From positions 335,726 through 399,725 of the forward strand of contig JBLHLT010000001.1 of assembly GCA_047621325.1 (NCBI GenBank): a DNA stretch of 64,000 nucleotides, in the 5' to 3' direction. A program made the position numbers and the translations under genes. The stretch is from Bermanella sp047621325 (GTDB taxonomy: Bacteria > Pseudomonadota > Gammaproteobacteria > Pseudomonadales > Oceanobacteraceae). The notes beneath the pieces are model-generated. The model was given only the letters and a program-made list of their open reading frames with translations. It was not told the origin of the DNA and did no database searches. How positions within the stretch are numbered: the stretch's first letter is position 1; each line of letters starts with the position of its first letter. Shown here piece by piece: positions 45,848-54,836 of this stretch.

Positions 45848-46825
45848 CTAAATTAGAGGCGTCATAGCGGCCAATACTTGCTGTAATTTGATAGGTTCTT
45901 CATTGGCGAGATGGTGACGACCTTGCTCTACAAAGGTCACATCAAAACCACTAAATTTCTCTTCAAGCACCAACATATTATGGCGGTAATCTACCGTGCC
46001 ATCTTGTGTGCCTTGAATCACATGAATCTCTAAATCCACAGGCGTGCTGGCTTCAATAAAGCGAATCCATTTTTTTAGGGCACCTACCCAGTTAGTTTTC
46101 AAAAACAACGGCTGTAATGGGTCCGATGTGCTAATAAAAGAAAGGAAGTCGAGATTATGGGAGTTTTGTGCAAACTGACGCTTAAGCTGTTTTACAAATG
46201 GCTTGGCGAGATAGAAAAAGAGTTTAGAAATTGTCCAATCAACCGGACGCACCAACGGTGCCATTAAAAACACATTCGCAAACGGGTTATTGGTTTTATT
46301 AATACTACGACTCAGTAAGTAATTAATGATCACCGCGCCGCCAGTGCTTTGACCAATAACAACTAAAGGAGACGGCAATTCTTTTTGCACCCAATTGAGT
46401 GCCGCACAAAACACATCATCGTATTGGCGAAACGATTGAATCGCCGCACGCTCTCCACTGCTTAAGCCATGTCCTGGTAAGTCATAACTAAACACACTGT
46501 AACCCTGCGACAGACAGTGCTCGATAATATGATGATACAACCCCACGTGATCATAATAGCCGTGAACTAGCAGTACCGTCCCCTTGGCTTGAGGCAAAAC
46601 AAATACATGGCCACTAATGGTGAACTCAGCCGCGTTAAAGCTGCCAACGATATGCTGCAAGCCAATAAATTTGGATTCTAAATCGAGCCCATAGTATTGG
46701 TTATAAACATTGATGGTCTCAGGCATATCGGCCCCCAGAAGATCAATGCTTAACGGCGGTATTTGCCCTTGAACCTGCTCAGGGGTCCAATTCATTTTCA
46801 CACCTGATTCATTCATAGCTGGCAT
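45848..46825 (-). CDS. Alpha/beta hydrolase (serine aminopeptidase S33 / lysophospholipase-like)
   Basis: 325-residue alpha/beta hydrolase without a signal peptide. The nucleophile elbow is GQSTGGA near residue 159, the oxyanion strand LLVHGYYDHVGLY near residue 84, and the catalytic Asp and His are probably in QGTQDGTVDYRHN and EQGRHHLANE. YSVFSYDLPGHGLSSGERA is typical of monoacylglycerol-lipase-like members. The ATG at 46825 has AGGA 7 bases upstream. Substrate unknown; acylglycerols or lysophospholipids are possible. It follows the thioesterase gene by 65 bp. Confidence 0.88.
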   Translation of the reverse strand: MPAMNESGVKMNWTPEQVQGQIPPLSIDLLGADMPETINVYNQYYGLDLESKFIGLQHIVGSFNAAEFTISGHVFVLPQAKGTVLLVHGYYDHVGLYHHIIEHCLSQGYSVFSYDLPGHGLSSGERAAIQSFRQYDDVFCAALNWVQKELPSPLVVIGQSTGGAVIINYLLSRSINKTNNPFANVFLMAPLVRPVDWTISKLFFYLAKPFVKQLKRQFAQNSHNLDFLSFISTSDPLQPLFLKTNWVGALKKWIRFIEASTPVDLEIHVIQGTQDGTVDYRHNMLVLEEKFSGFDVTFVEQGRHHLANEEPIKLQQVLAAMTPLI

Positions 46826-46890
46826 TCTAACGTCCTAAGATCTTATATTGTCATTCAGTTTAGCCGACAATTCTTGCAACTTGGTGAACT

Positions 46891-47346
46891 TTATTCACTC
46901 GCTTGGTGCGCCAACAACGCTTTTGCATGAACCTCGATAAATTCCTGAGGCATACGTGCAGGGCGACCGCTTTTTAGATCAATGCAAGCATAAAAAGATT
47001 GGGCTTTTATAATGGGTTTATGATCGTTTAAACGCACTAATTGAAATTTACGTGACGACGTTAAACGCTGATCACTTGCGCTGATCCAAGTGGCGAGCAT
47101 TAATTCATCCCCCTCGTAAGACGCAGCAAGATAATCGATTTCAGTACGCGTAATCGCCATGGCCCGAGACAAACGCTCATGCATGGGCCAATCCATGCCT
47201 AACGATTCAATATGCTGCCAGCTAATTTGTTCAAGCCATTTTAAATACACTTGGTTATTTGTATGGCCTAAGCGATCCGTTTCATCGCCTTTAACGGTTA
47301 TAGGCATTAAAAAAGGATTGGCTAAATCCCACTGTATATCACTCAT
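46891..47346 (-). CDS. Acyl-CoA thioesterase (4-hydroxybenzoyl-CoA thioesterase fold)
   Basis: 151-residue hotdog-fold protein. The catalytic segment DETDRLGHTNNQVYLKWLEQ near residue 20 replaces the usual D..G.VNN..Y pattern and is typical of YbgC/FadM-like thioesterases. The second strand pair SSRKFQLVRL follows. Substrate unknown. It has its own promoter region between fba and itself and is followed by the alpha/beta hydrolase. Confidence 0.88.
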   Translation of the reverse strand: MSDIQWDLANPFLMPITVKGDETDRLGHTNNQVYLKWLEQISWQHIESLGMDWPMHERLSRAMAITRTEIDYLAASYEGDELMLATWISASDQRLTSSRKFQLVRLNDHKPIIKAQSFYACIDLKSGRPARMPQEFIEVHAKALLAHQASE

Positions 47347-47437
47347 AACCTTCCTATTATTAGACGGTATAGCAATTGATGTACGTTTTTCATGGGTTAC
47401 ACTCGTACCTCGCTAACCCATCCTACTGCACTATTTT

Positions 47438-47466
47438 GTCCGATCATCCTAAGCCTGTCGAAGGGC
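47438..47466. repeat. Half of a dispersed palindromic repeat (TCGACAGGCTTAGGA type)
   Basis: The sequence TCCTAAGCCTGTCGAAGGG, reading CCTTCGACAGGCTTAGGA on the other strand, is the core of a short repeat common in proteobacterial intergenic regions. No partner copy in inverted orientation was found nearby. Confidence 0.55.
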
Positions 47467-47474
47467 CTAAACGT

Positions 47475-47502
47475 AAAACGCCTGCAATGGCAGGCGTTTT
47501 TA
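47475..47502 (-). terminator. Terminator of fba
   Basis: AAAACGCCTGC and GCAGGCGTTTT form an 11-bp stem with an AATG loop, giving T-rich tails on both strands. It lies 24 bp beyond the fba stop. Confidence 0.88.
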
Positions 47503-47525
47503 TCGTTCGATCATCAAATCGGGAT

Positions 47526-48590
47526 TTACTTAACTTGTGGGTTAAGCTCACCAGACTGATAACGATCAAACATCGCATCTAACGACAATGCTTTCATTTT
47601 ATGTGCATTACCAGCGGTACCAAATGCTTCGTAACGTGCCACACAGATTTCTTGCATCGCTTTAACAGACGCAGAGAAATATTTACGTGGGTCAAATTCA
47701 CTTGGGTTTTCGGCCAAGAATTTACGAATCGCACCGGTAGACGCCAAACGTAAATCGGTATCAATGTTCACTTTGCGCACGCCGTGCTTGATGCCTTCAA
47801 CGATTTGCTCAACTGGCACACCGTAAGTCTCAGGGATCTTACCGCCAAATTCATTGATGATCGCTAACCACTCTTGTGGCACAGACGATGAACCGTGCAT
47901 TACAAGGTGAGTATTCGGAATACGCTTGTGGATTTCTTTAATACGGTCAACCGCAAGAATATCGTCAGTAGGTGGACGAGTGAACTTGTAAGCTCCGTGA
48001 GACGTACCGCAAGCAATTGCCAATGCATCTACGCCAGTTTGCTTAACAAAGTCAGCGGCTTCTTCTGGGTCAGTTAGCATTTGGTCGTGAGTTAAAATAC
48101 CTTCTGCACCAACGCCATCTTCTTCACCAGCTTGACCCGTCTCAAGAGAACCTAGCACTCCTAGTTCGCCCTCAACCGACACGCCACAACCATGCGCCAT
48201 TTCAACCGTGCGACGAGTCACGTCTACGTTGTACTCATAAGACATTGGCGTTTTGCCGTCTTCACCTAGAGAGCCGTCCATCATCACAGATGAAAAACCT
48301 AACTGGATAGAACGCTGACAAACCGTCGGCGATGCGCCGTGATCTTGATGCATACACACAGGAATATGCGGAAATTCTTCAATGGCCGCTAAAATAAGGT
48401 GACGCAAGAACGGCGCACCTGCGTATTTACGCGCACCAGCCGATGCTTGAACGATAACCGGGGAGTCGGTTAAGTCTGCAGCCATCATAATGGCACGCAT
48501 TTGCTCTAAGTTGTTTACGTTGAACGCTGGCACGCCATAACCGTATTCGGCTGCGTGATCCAACATTTGGCGTAGGGAAATAAGTGCCAT
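47526..48590 (-). CDS. fba: Fructose-bisphosphate aldolase, class II
   Basis: 354-residue zinc-dependent aldolase interconverting fructose 1,6-bisphosphate and the two triose phosphates; the length and start fit the Calvin-cycle-type (CbbA-like) subgroup seen in Pseudomonas. Motifs: VCMHQDHGASP (zinc ligand His), EGELGVLGSLE near residue 140, and HGSSSVPQEW near residue 235. The last gene of the tkt-epd-pgk-fba group, separated from pgk by the ankyrin lipoprotein. Confidence 0.96.
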   Translation of the reverse strand: MALISLRQMLDHAAEYGYGVPAFNVNNLEQMRAIMMAADLTDSPVIVQASAGARKYAGAPFLRHLILAAIEEFPHIPVCMHQDHGASPTVCQRSIQLGFSSVMMDGSLGEDGKTPMSYEYNVDVTRRTVEMAHGCGVSVEGELGVLGSLETGQAGEEDGVGAEGILTHDQMLTDPEEAADFVKQTGVDALAIACGTSHGAYKFTRPPTDDILAVDRIKEIHKRIPNTHLVMHGSSSVPQEWLAIINEFGGKIPETYGVPVEQIVEGIKHGVRKVNIDTDLRLASTGAIRKFLAENPSEFDPRKYFSASVKAMQEICVARYEAFGTAGNAHKMKALSLDAMFDRYQSGELNPQVK

Positions 48591-48687
48591 TGTAGAACCT
48601 CATTATTACTTAATTTAGATTGGCCGCTATTCTAACGACTTACGGCCAGCATGAAAAATATCTTTTTACACCACTAACCTCAGTGGC

Positions 48688-49818
48688 TTAATCTTCTAAC
48701 GCGACGGAAGCAAAGAAACCAATCAGGTCAACCGCTGCTTTTATCCGCGAAACGGTTCGCTTGGCTTTGTCGTCGCTATTCAAATCAGATATATAACTAA
48801 ACTGATTCTCTGAAGAACGGTTATTAGAGCTCGAATGTGCAGCTTGACGGTAGACCGTTTGCTGTAAGCTTTTGATATCACTACGTAGCCCCTGCATTTC
48901 AGATTGCAGTGCAATACGTTGCTTATACAATGCGCCAATACGCTCACCCTTATACATCCTACATTCTTCGAATGCCCCTTCGAATCGGCAAACCCCTTCA
49001 CCATGGGGCTCTCCCAATGAAAACGGACCATCAAAGAGTAATTCATTGTTAGCGATCAGCTGGCCATATTTACGCCAGCCTTCAAAAAACTCACCCTTAA
49101 ATGTTTGGCCGTCTGATGTAACCGCTTCACCTTGTTGATGAGCAAGTCCATGCTGGCATTCACCAACAACGTAGAACCAGCCTTCATCTTTTAATTTGCA
49201 CGGCTGGTTGTCTTCCAGCCTAGACATAAACGCTTGTTTTAATGCGTCATACCTTTGTTGTGCTTGAGACTTAAACATGCCACTAGGGTAGTTTTGAAGG
49301 TATACATCATAGGATTGGTAGGTATCTTCATTCATAGCCAATTCCCACGCATCGCTTTCTTCAGCAAAAGTAGCAAATATCGATATCGCCTTATGTAAAT
49401 GACAATCTATCGCCATTTCATAAGGGTTGGCATCTTCGTACTTTTTAATATTGCCGCGAGTACAACCAAAACGCCCCTTCATTGCGATGGACACATCCGC
49501 GCCACTGATCAATAACATCCGTATCACATCTGGATTGTGCTTGGCCGCAAAGTGCAACGGAGTAAACCCATATTTATCTTGGGCATTCACCTGAGCACCT
49601 GCATTCAATAAAATAGGAACCGCGTCTGGCGCACTGATAGCCGCCATGTGCAGTGATGTGCGTCCATGACGATCACTCTGATTGACATCCCCACCGGTAG
49701 CAATAAATTGCCTAACCTCAGTTAAATTTGTAAGGTCATAAATATGCGGCGATTTGATTTGAGTAGACGCACAACCTGCTAGTAATAATGGGAGTATTAA
49801 AAACGCAAATCGCTTCAT
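48688..49818 (-). CDS. Ankyrin-repeat lipoprotein with MORN-like segment
   Basis: 376-residue lipoprotein: lipobox LLAGCAS (Cys16). Three ankyrin repeats lie at about residues 30-115 (GRTSLHMAAISAPDAVPILL; GFTPLHFAAKHNPDVIRMLL). Next is a repeat resembling those near caspase-like proteins (EDTYQSYDVYLQNYPSG), a region of MORN-like glycine/aromatic pattern (about 225-290; GPFSLGEPHGEGVCRF), and a C-terminal coiled coil (residues about 300-330). No known function. It lies between pgk and fba, which are usually adjacent. Confidence 0.8.
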   Translation of the reverse strand: MKRFAFLILPLLLAGCASTQIKSPHIYDLTNLTEVRQFIATGGDVNQSDRHGRTSLHMAAISAPDAVPILLNAGAQVNAQDKYGFTPLHFAAKHNPDVIRMLLISGADVSIAMKGRFGCTRGNIKKYEDANPYEMAIDCHLHKAISIFATFAEESDAWELAMNEDTYQSYDVYLQNYPSGMFKSQAQQRYDALKQAFMSRLEDNQPCKLKDEGWFYVVGECQHGLAHQQGEAVTSDGQTFKGEFFEGWRKYGQLIANNELLFDGPFSLGEPHGEGVCRFEGAFEECRMYKGERIGALYKQRIALQSEMQGLRSDIKSLQQTVYRQAAHSSSNNRSSENQFSYISDLNSDDKAKRTVSRIKAAVDLIGFFASVALED

Positions 49819-49923
49819 TCGTAAATCCTTTTACAATTTAATATTGCATCGCAAACCATATGACTGGAATACAAAAGTGACTATTAACAAAGCAGCCACT
49901 TTTGAATCACATCAATAAACTGA

Positions 49924-51084
49924 TTACTTCGCGCGCTCTTCTAAAATCGCCACGGCTGGCAATACTTTGCCTTCAACAAATTCAAGGAAAGCGCCACCAC
50001 CTGTTGAAATATACGATACTTTATCGGCGATATCGTACTTATCCACAGCCGCTAATGTGTCGCCGCCACCGGCAATTGAGAAACCTTGGCTTTCAGCAAT
50101 GGCCAGTGCGAGCGCTTTGGTGCCTTCACCAAATTGATCAAATTCGAATACGCCTACTGGGCCGTTCCAAATAATGGTTTTGGCTTCTTTTAGCTGTGCG
50201 GCTAATGCCTTGGCAGAATCAGGGCCAATGTCGAAGATCATGTCGTCTTCGGTTACATCGTCAGCTGACTTCAACGTCGCCTCTGCGTCTTCGGCAAATT
50301 TCTTCGCACATACTACATCTGTCGGTACAGGAATAGACACTTTGTCCATCAATGCTTTTGCTTGTGGTACTAAATCTGCTTCGTACAAAGACTTGCCAAC
50401 AGGCTTGCCAGCCGCGGCCAAAAAGGTATTGGCGATACCACCACCAACGATGATTTGGTCGCATAAGTCAGACAAGCTTTCTAATACTTCAAGCTTGGTC
50501 GATACTTTTGAGCCACCTACAATCGCCACTAATGGACGCGCTGGTTTATCCAATGCTTTACCCAGTGCATCAAGTTCTGCCGCTAATAACGGGCCTGCAC
50601 ATGCAATTGGTGCAAACTTAGCAACACCATGAGTAGACGCTTGTGCACGGTGCGCGGTGCCAAATGCATCCATTACAAACACATCACACAGTGCGGCGTA
50701 GGCTTTGGCTAGATCGTCTGCGTCTTTTTTCTCGCCTTTGTTAAAGCGTACGTTTTCTAGTAAGACTAACTCGCCGTCAGCAACTTCGATGCCTGCTGCA
50801 AAATCTTTGATCACAGGGACGTCTTTACCCAGCGCATCGCTTAGGTAATTAGCCACAGGCTGCATGGAGAATTTCTCTTCATATTCGCCCTCAGTAGGAC
50901 GACCAAGGTGAGACATAACTATCACTTTTGCGCCCGCTTCAAGGGCGAGTTTAATCGTTGGCAATGACGCACGAATACGGGCATCGGATGTTACTTTGCC
51001 ATCTTTAACCGGTACGTTTAGATCTTCACGAATTAAAACGCGTTTTCCTTTAAGGGTTTGATCGGCCATGCGTAAAACTGTCAT
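49924..51084 (-). CDS. pgk: Phosphoglycerate kinase
   Basis: 386-residue glycolytic kinase transferring phosphate between 1,3-bisphosphoglycerate and ADP. RVLIREDLNVPVKDGK at the N-terminus, VIVMSHLGRPTEG near residue 55, VAIVGGSKVSTKLEVL near residue 190 and GGGDTLAAVDKY near residue 340 are all intact. The start MTVLRM matches Pseudomonas and has AAGGAGA upstream. It lies after epd, separated by a REP-like hairpin. Confidence 0.97.
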   Translation of the reverse strand: MTVLRMADQTLKGKRVLIREDLNVPVKDGKVTSDARIRASLPTIKLALEAGAKVIVMSHLGRPTEGEYEEKFSMQPVANYLSDALGKDVPVIKDFAAGIEVADGELVLLENVRFNKGEKKDADDLAKAYAALCDVFVMDAFGTAHRAQASTHGVAKFAPIACAGPLLAAELDALGKALDKPARPLVAIVGGSKVSTKLEVLESLSDLCDQIIVGGGIANTFLAAAGKPVGKSLYEADLVPQAKALMDKVSIPVPTDVVCAKKFAEDAEATLKSADDVTEDDMIFDIGPDSAKALAAQLKEAKTIIWNGPVGVFEFDQFGEGTKALALAIAESQGFSIAGGGDTLAAVDKYDIADKVSYISTGGGAFLEFVEGKVLPAVAILEERAK

Positions 51085-51144
51085 ATTATCTCCTTGCTCG
51101 AAGCTAGCTGACGCTTCTAATAATTTAAATTTTAAAGCTATGTA

Positions 51145-51209
51145 TGTGGGAGGGCGCTTGCGCGCGACTCTTTTTTCAAAGATTTATCGCGCGCAAGCGC
51201 CCTCCCACA
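51145..51209. repeat. REP-like perfect inverted repeat between epd and pgk
   Basis: Two 23-bp arms (51145-51167 and 51187-51209) are perfect inverted copies beginning GTGGGAGGGCGCTTGCGC. They are separated by 19 bases. The arms also fold on themselves (GCGC-TT-GCGC). This resembles the REP/BIME pairs of Pseudomonas (GTGGGAGCGGGCTTGC type). Confidence 0.9.
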
Positions 51210-51215
51210 ATATAT

Positions 51216-52250
51216 TTACAAATTCTGTTTGAATTGAGTATTTTGCAGCGCATCCACCATGCGATTAGCAAAACCCCATTCGTTATCAAACCAAATTAAT
51301 AATTTTAATAAACGCTCGCCGCTCACTCGGGTTTGTGTGCCATCAATCACACCGCTGCGTGCATCATGATTAAAATCCACAGAGGCGTGAGGCTCGTTGG
51401 TAAAACCAATCAAACCTTTTAAATCCGCTAAACTGTGTTGTTTTAATAACGTATTAATTTGCTCAGCGCTGATTGCGTCTTTAAGTTGCAGCGTTAAATC
51501 CATGGCGGATACGTTTAACGTAGGCACACGTAAGTGCAAACTTTCAATGCAGCCATCTAGCTGGGGCATAATACGCGCGATGCCTTTTGGTAGCGCGGTA
51601 TCCACCGGAATAATGCTCGCTACCGCTGCGCGGGTGCGACGTAAGTCGCTTGAATACGCGTCTATCACGGGCTGGTCACTCATGGCTGAATGTATGGTCG
51701 TGCTCACACCACTTTCAATACCAAACTGCGCATCTAAAATAGCCATTACCGGCAATACGCAGTTGGTTGAGCACGAACCCACTGACACAATTTTATGTTC
51801 CGCTAATAATTCATTTTGATTCACGCCCGCTATTAATGTGAAATCCACATCAGGCTCACCGGGCTGACTTAGCAATATTTTTTTTGCGCCTTGGTCTAAA
51901 TGAGGCTGCAATTGTTCTTGGTTTTTAAACTGGCCCGTGCATTCTAAAACCACATCGGCGTTTAAATTTTTCCAAGGTAAATGTTCAATGTCGGCTTCAT
52001 GCAATATTTGAATATGACGCGCAATACCTTGGCCATCGGTGATGGTCAGCACATCGTTTTCAACGGTGACATCAAACGGAAAACGACCATGGGTGCTGTC
52101 GTAACGCAACATGTAGCTAATGGTTTCGCAATCCGCCAGCTCGTTGATGGCTACAATATCAAACTCACTTTGTAAATTGCGCTCATAGATGGCCCGCAGA
52201 ACACAGCGCCCGATACGACCAAAACCGTTGATTGCAATTTTTTGTGACAT
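51216..52250 (-). CDS. epd: Erythrose-4-phosphate dehydrogenase
   Basis: 344-residue GAPDH-family enzyme oxidising D-erythrose 4-phosphate to 4-phosphoerythronate for vitamin B6 synthesis, with NAD+. Rossmann start AINGFGRIGRCVLRA; the catalytic cysteine in SVGSCSTNCVLPV near residue 155. The Epd-type HSAMSDQPVIDAYSSDLRRT and DFNHDARSGVIDGTQTRVSG distinguish it from Gap. The position in a tkt-epd-pgk cluster fits. Confidence 0.94.
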   Translation of the reverse strand: MSQKIAINGFGRIGRCVLRAIYERNLQSEFDIVAINELADCETISYMLRYDSTHGRFPFDVTVENDVLTITDGQGIARHIQILHEADIEHLPWKNLNADVVLECTGQFKNQEQLQPHLDQGAKKILLSQPGEPDVDFTLIAGVNQNELLAEHKIVSVGSCSTNCVLPVMAILDAQFGIESGVSTTIHSAMSDQPVIDAYSSDLRRTRAAVASIIPVDTALPKGIARIMPQLDGCIESLHLRVPTLNVSAMDLTLQLKDAISAEQINTLLKQHSLADLKGLIGFTNEPHASVDFNHDARSGVIDGTQTRVSGERLLKLLIWFDNEWGFANRMVDALQNTQFKQNL

Positions 52251-52291
52251 AAGAGTAAGTGATTACCTAAAACAAATTCTGAAATTTAAAC

Positions 52292-52360
52292 CGTCATCCC
52301 GCACAGGCGGGGAACCAATCATTTATTTAAATTGGATTCCCGCCTTCGCGGGAAAGACAT
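52292..52360. repeat. Imperfect inverted repeat (TCATTCCCGC type)
   Basis: The left arm (52292-52317, containing GTCATCCCGCACAGGCGGGG) and the right arm (52331-52360, containing TTCCCGCCTTCGCGGGAA) are imperfect inverted copies of the familiar dispersed repeat GTCATTCCCGCG-AGGCGGGAA. It lies just upstream of epd. Confidence 0.75.
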
Positions 52361-52388
52361 AAGTTCTATACATCTACATGGATACATT

Positions 52389-52479
52389 TGTGGGAGGCTG
52401 CTTACAGGCGATGGAAAACGTCGTTTTCCCCATCGTCATTTCGACCATAAAATTGGTCGCCTGCAAGCAGCCTCCTACC
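52389..52479. repeat. REP-like element with nested hairpins
   Basis: The arms at 52389-52411 (TGTGGGAGGCTGCTTACAGG) and 52457-52479 are inverted with only about three mismatches. Between them are two further hairpins, CGATGG-AAAACG with CGTTTT-CCCCATCG and a CGACCA/TGGTCG stem. The sequence differs from the 51145 element but has the same GTGGGAGG start. Confidence 0.8.
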
Positions 52480-52533
52480 ATTGAAATCTACTTACAAACA
52501 AAAACTCTCATGTGTTATCACAAGAGAGTTTCA

Positions 52534-52661
52534 GTAGGAGCGAGCCTGCTCGCGAAGTGTTTTATCCAAATAAGATAAAACCATTAGGAGTAATCACTCG
52601 CCATAAACAAACCTATATCTAAACTAGGTCTCTGATATCGCGAGCAGTGCTCGACTCCTAC
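52534..52661. repeat. REP-like pair reaching the tkt stop codon
   Basis: The left arm 52534-52555 begins GTAGGAGCGAGCCTGCTC; the right arm 52638-52661 is its inverted, slightly longer copy. The spacing is about 80 bp. This is very close to the Pseudomonas GTAGGAGCGAGC REP form. The right arm includes the tkt TAG stop (52658-52660). Confidence 0.85.
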
Positions 52662-54649
52662 AAAGTACCTTCTACGGCGGCAACAACCGCTTCAGTGGTA
52701 AAACCAAAGTGCTTCATAAGGTCAGCAATTGGTGCAGACTCACCAAAGGTGTCCATGCCCACAACCGCGCCGTTTAGGCCTACAAACTTGTACCAGTAAT
52801 CTTTATGCGCCGCTTCTACTGCGACACGGGCCGTAATGGCCGCTGGCAATACGGATTCAATATACGCTGCGTCTTGTTTACAGAAGATCTCAGCACATGG
52901 CATTGAAACCACACGCACTGGTGTGCCTTTGGCTTCAAGAGCCGCTGCTGCATCCATGGCCAAACCAATTTCAGAACCTGTGGCAATGATGATGGCTTTT
53001 GCGTTGGTCGCATCTTTAAGGATATACCCGCCTTTGGCGATGTCCGTAACTTGCGCGGGCGTACGATCTTGGTGTGGCAAACCTTGGCGCGAATAAATCA
53101 TGGCGGTTGGGCCATCGGCACGCTCAACGGCGTTTTTCCAAGCGACTGCGGTTTCAACCGCATCACATGGGCGCCATGTGTTTAGGTTTGGGGTAGTGCG
53201 CAAACTGGTTAGTTGCTCAACTGGCTGGTGCGTTGGGCCATCTTCACCCAGACCGATAGAGTCGTGGGTGTAAACGTGAATGGCACGTTGCTGCATTAAT
53301 GCGGCCATGCGAATCGCGTTACGAGCGTATTCCATGAACATTAAGAAGGTTGCGCCGTAAGCCACAAAGCCTTTGTGCAATGCTACGCCGTTCATGATGG
53401 CGCTCATGCCGAATTCACGCACGCCGTAAAACATGTAGTTGCCAGATGCATCGTCAGCGCTCACGCCTTTGGCTTGTGGCCAAAGTGTTAGGTTAGAGCC
53501 TGCTAAATCAGCAGAACCACCAAGAATTTCAGGCAGTGCTGGGGCTAACTCACAAATGGCATTTTGTGAGGCTTTACGTGATGCAATGCTTTCGCCTTTT
53601 TCTTGGCATTGTTGAATGAAGGCATCGGCTTTTGCAGAGAAGTCTGCTGGCAAGTCGCCTTTCATACGGCGGGTGTATTCAGCAGCTTCAACAGGGAAGG
53701 CTTTGGCGTAAGCCGCAAACTTGTCATTCCAAGCTGCTTCTTTCGCTGCGCCTTTGTCTTTCGCGCTCCAGCCAGCGTAAACGTCGTCAGGTACTTCAAA
53801 AGCACCGTGATTCCAGCCTAAACGCTCTTTGGTTAATTTGATTTCGTCGTCACCTAATGGCGCGCCGTGGCAATCTTCTTTGCCTTCTTTGTTTGGCGAG
53901 CCAAAACCAATGATGGTTTTACAGCAAATAAGCGTTGGCTTGTTGGCTTCTGCTTTACCGGCTTGAATGGCCGCTTCCAATGCCACTGCATCATGACCAT
54001 CAACCGCAGGTATAACCTGCCAGCCGTAAGCTTCAAAACGTTTAACGGTGTCGTCAGTGAACCAGCCTTCAACTTCACCATCGATTGAAATACCGTTGTC
54101 ATCATAAAACGCGATCAACTTGCCTAGGCCTAATGTACCGGCTAGCGAGCAAGACTCATGCGAAATACCTTCCATCATGCAGCCATCACCTAGGAACACA
54201 TAGGTGTTGTGGTCAACGATGTCGTGACCTGGTTTGTTGAACTGTGCTGCTAATATTTTTTCTGCTAACGCCATGCCCACGCCGTTCGCAATACCTTGGC
54301 CTAATGGGCCAGTGGTGGTTTCGATACCCGGCGCGTAACCGTATTCTGGGTGACCAGGGGTTTTAGAGTGCATCTGACGGAACTGTTTAAGGTCTTCAAT
54401 GCTTAGCTCGTAACCCGTTAGGTGCAATAAAGAGTAAATAAGCATAGAACCATGGCCGTTAGACAGTACAAAACGGTCGCGGTCGAACCAATCAGGGTTG
54501 GCTGGGTTGTGATTCATATGGTCATTCCATAGAACCTCAGCAATATCCGCCATACCCATTGGGGCACCTGGGTGGCCTGATTTAGCTTTCTGTACGGCAT
54601 CCATACTCAATGCACGTATCGCGTTGGCCAGCTGACGACGGTCTGTCAT
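52658..54649 (-). CDS. tktA: Transketolase
   Basis: 663-residue thiamine-diphosphate enzyme moving two-carbon units in the pentose phosphate pathway. SGHPGAPMGMADIAEVLW, the TPP-binding GDGCMMEGISHE motif near residue 155 and HDSIGLGEDGPTHQPVEQL near residue 468 are intact. The ATG at 54649 (MTDRRQLANAIR) has AGGAG 7-8 bases upstream; a 6-residue extension was rejected. First gene of the tkt-epd-pgk cluster. Confidence 0.97.
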   Translation of the reverse strand: MTDRRQLANAIRALSMDAVQKAKSGHPGAPMGMADIAEVLWNDHMNHNPANPDWFDRDRFVLSNGHGSMLIYSLLHLTGYELSIEDLKQFRQMHSKTPGHPEYGYAPGIETTTGPLGQGIANGVGMALAEKILAAQFNKPGHDIVDHNTYVFLGDGCMMEGISHESCSLAGTLGLGKLIAFYDDNGISIDGEVEGWFTDDTVKRFEAYGWQVIPAVDGHDAVALEAAIQAGKAEANKPTLICCKTIIGFGSPNKEGKEDCHGAPLGDDEIKLTKERLGWNHGAFEVPDDVYAGWSAKDKGAAKEAAWNDKFAAYAKAFPVEAAEYTRRMKGDLPADFSAKADAFIQQCQEKGESIASRKASQNAICELAPALPEILGGSADLAGSNLTLWPQAKGVSADDASGNYMFYGVREFGMSAIMNGVALHKGFVAYGATFLMFMEYARNAIRMAALMQQRAIHVYTHDSIGLGEDGPTHQPVEQLTSLRTTPNLNTWRPCDAVETAVAWKNAVERADGPTAMIYSRQGLPHQDRTPAQVTDIAKGGYILKDATNAKAIIIATGSEIGLAMDAAAALEAKGTPVRVVSMPCAEIFCKQDAAYIESVLPAAITARVAVEAAHKDYWYKFVGLNGAVVGMDTFGESAPIADLMKHFGFTTEAVVAAVEGTL

Positions 54650-54836
54650 GAAATGACTCCTGATCATTTGATCTTTAAAAGGCAGTAAGAAAAAGCTTAC
54701 TACTGGGCATAATAATAAAGGGGGCGTATTATCCCTGAGAATAGCCCATTCATCAATGAAGGATGGGGCATATCTGGCTTTTCATTACGGAATCAGTCAG
54801 TGTTGGCAGCGGTATAAAAACAATAAGGGAATGTCC

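Noticed and set aside
49872..49903. Weak hairpin after pgk (AAAAGTG/CACTTTT)
   Set aside because: The 7-bp AT-rich stem has a 17-base loop and no convincing T tract, so it was not called a terminator.
50174..50632. 152-codon plus-strand ORF inside pgk
   Set aside because: Antisense shadow of a well-conserved pgk sequence.
51145..52661. Repeats as CRISPR array
   Set aside because: Arms are inverted rather than direct, spacers are unequal, and no cas gene is present.
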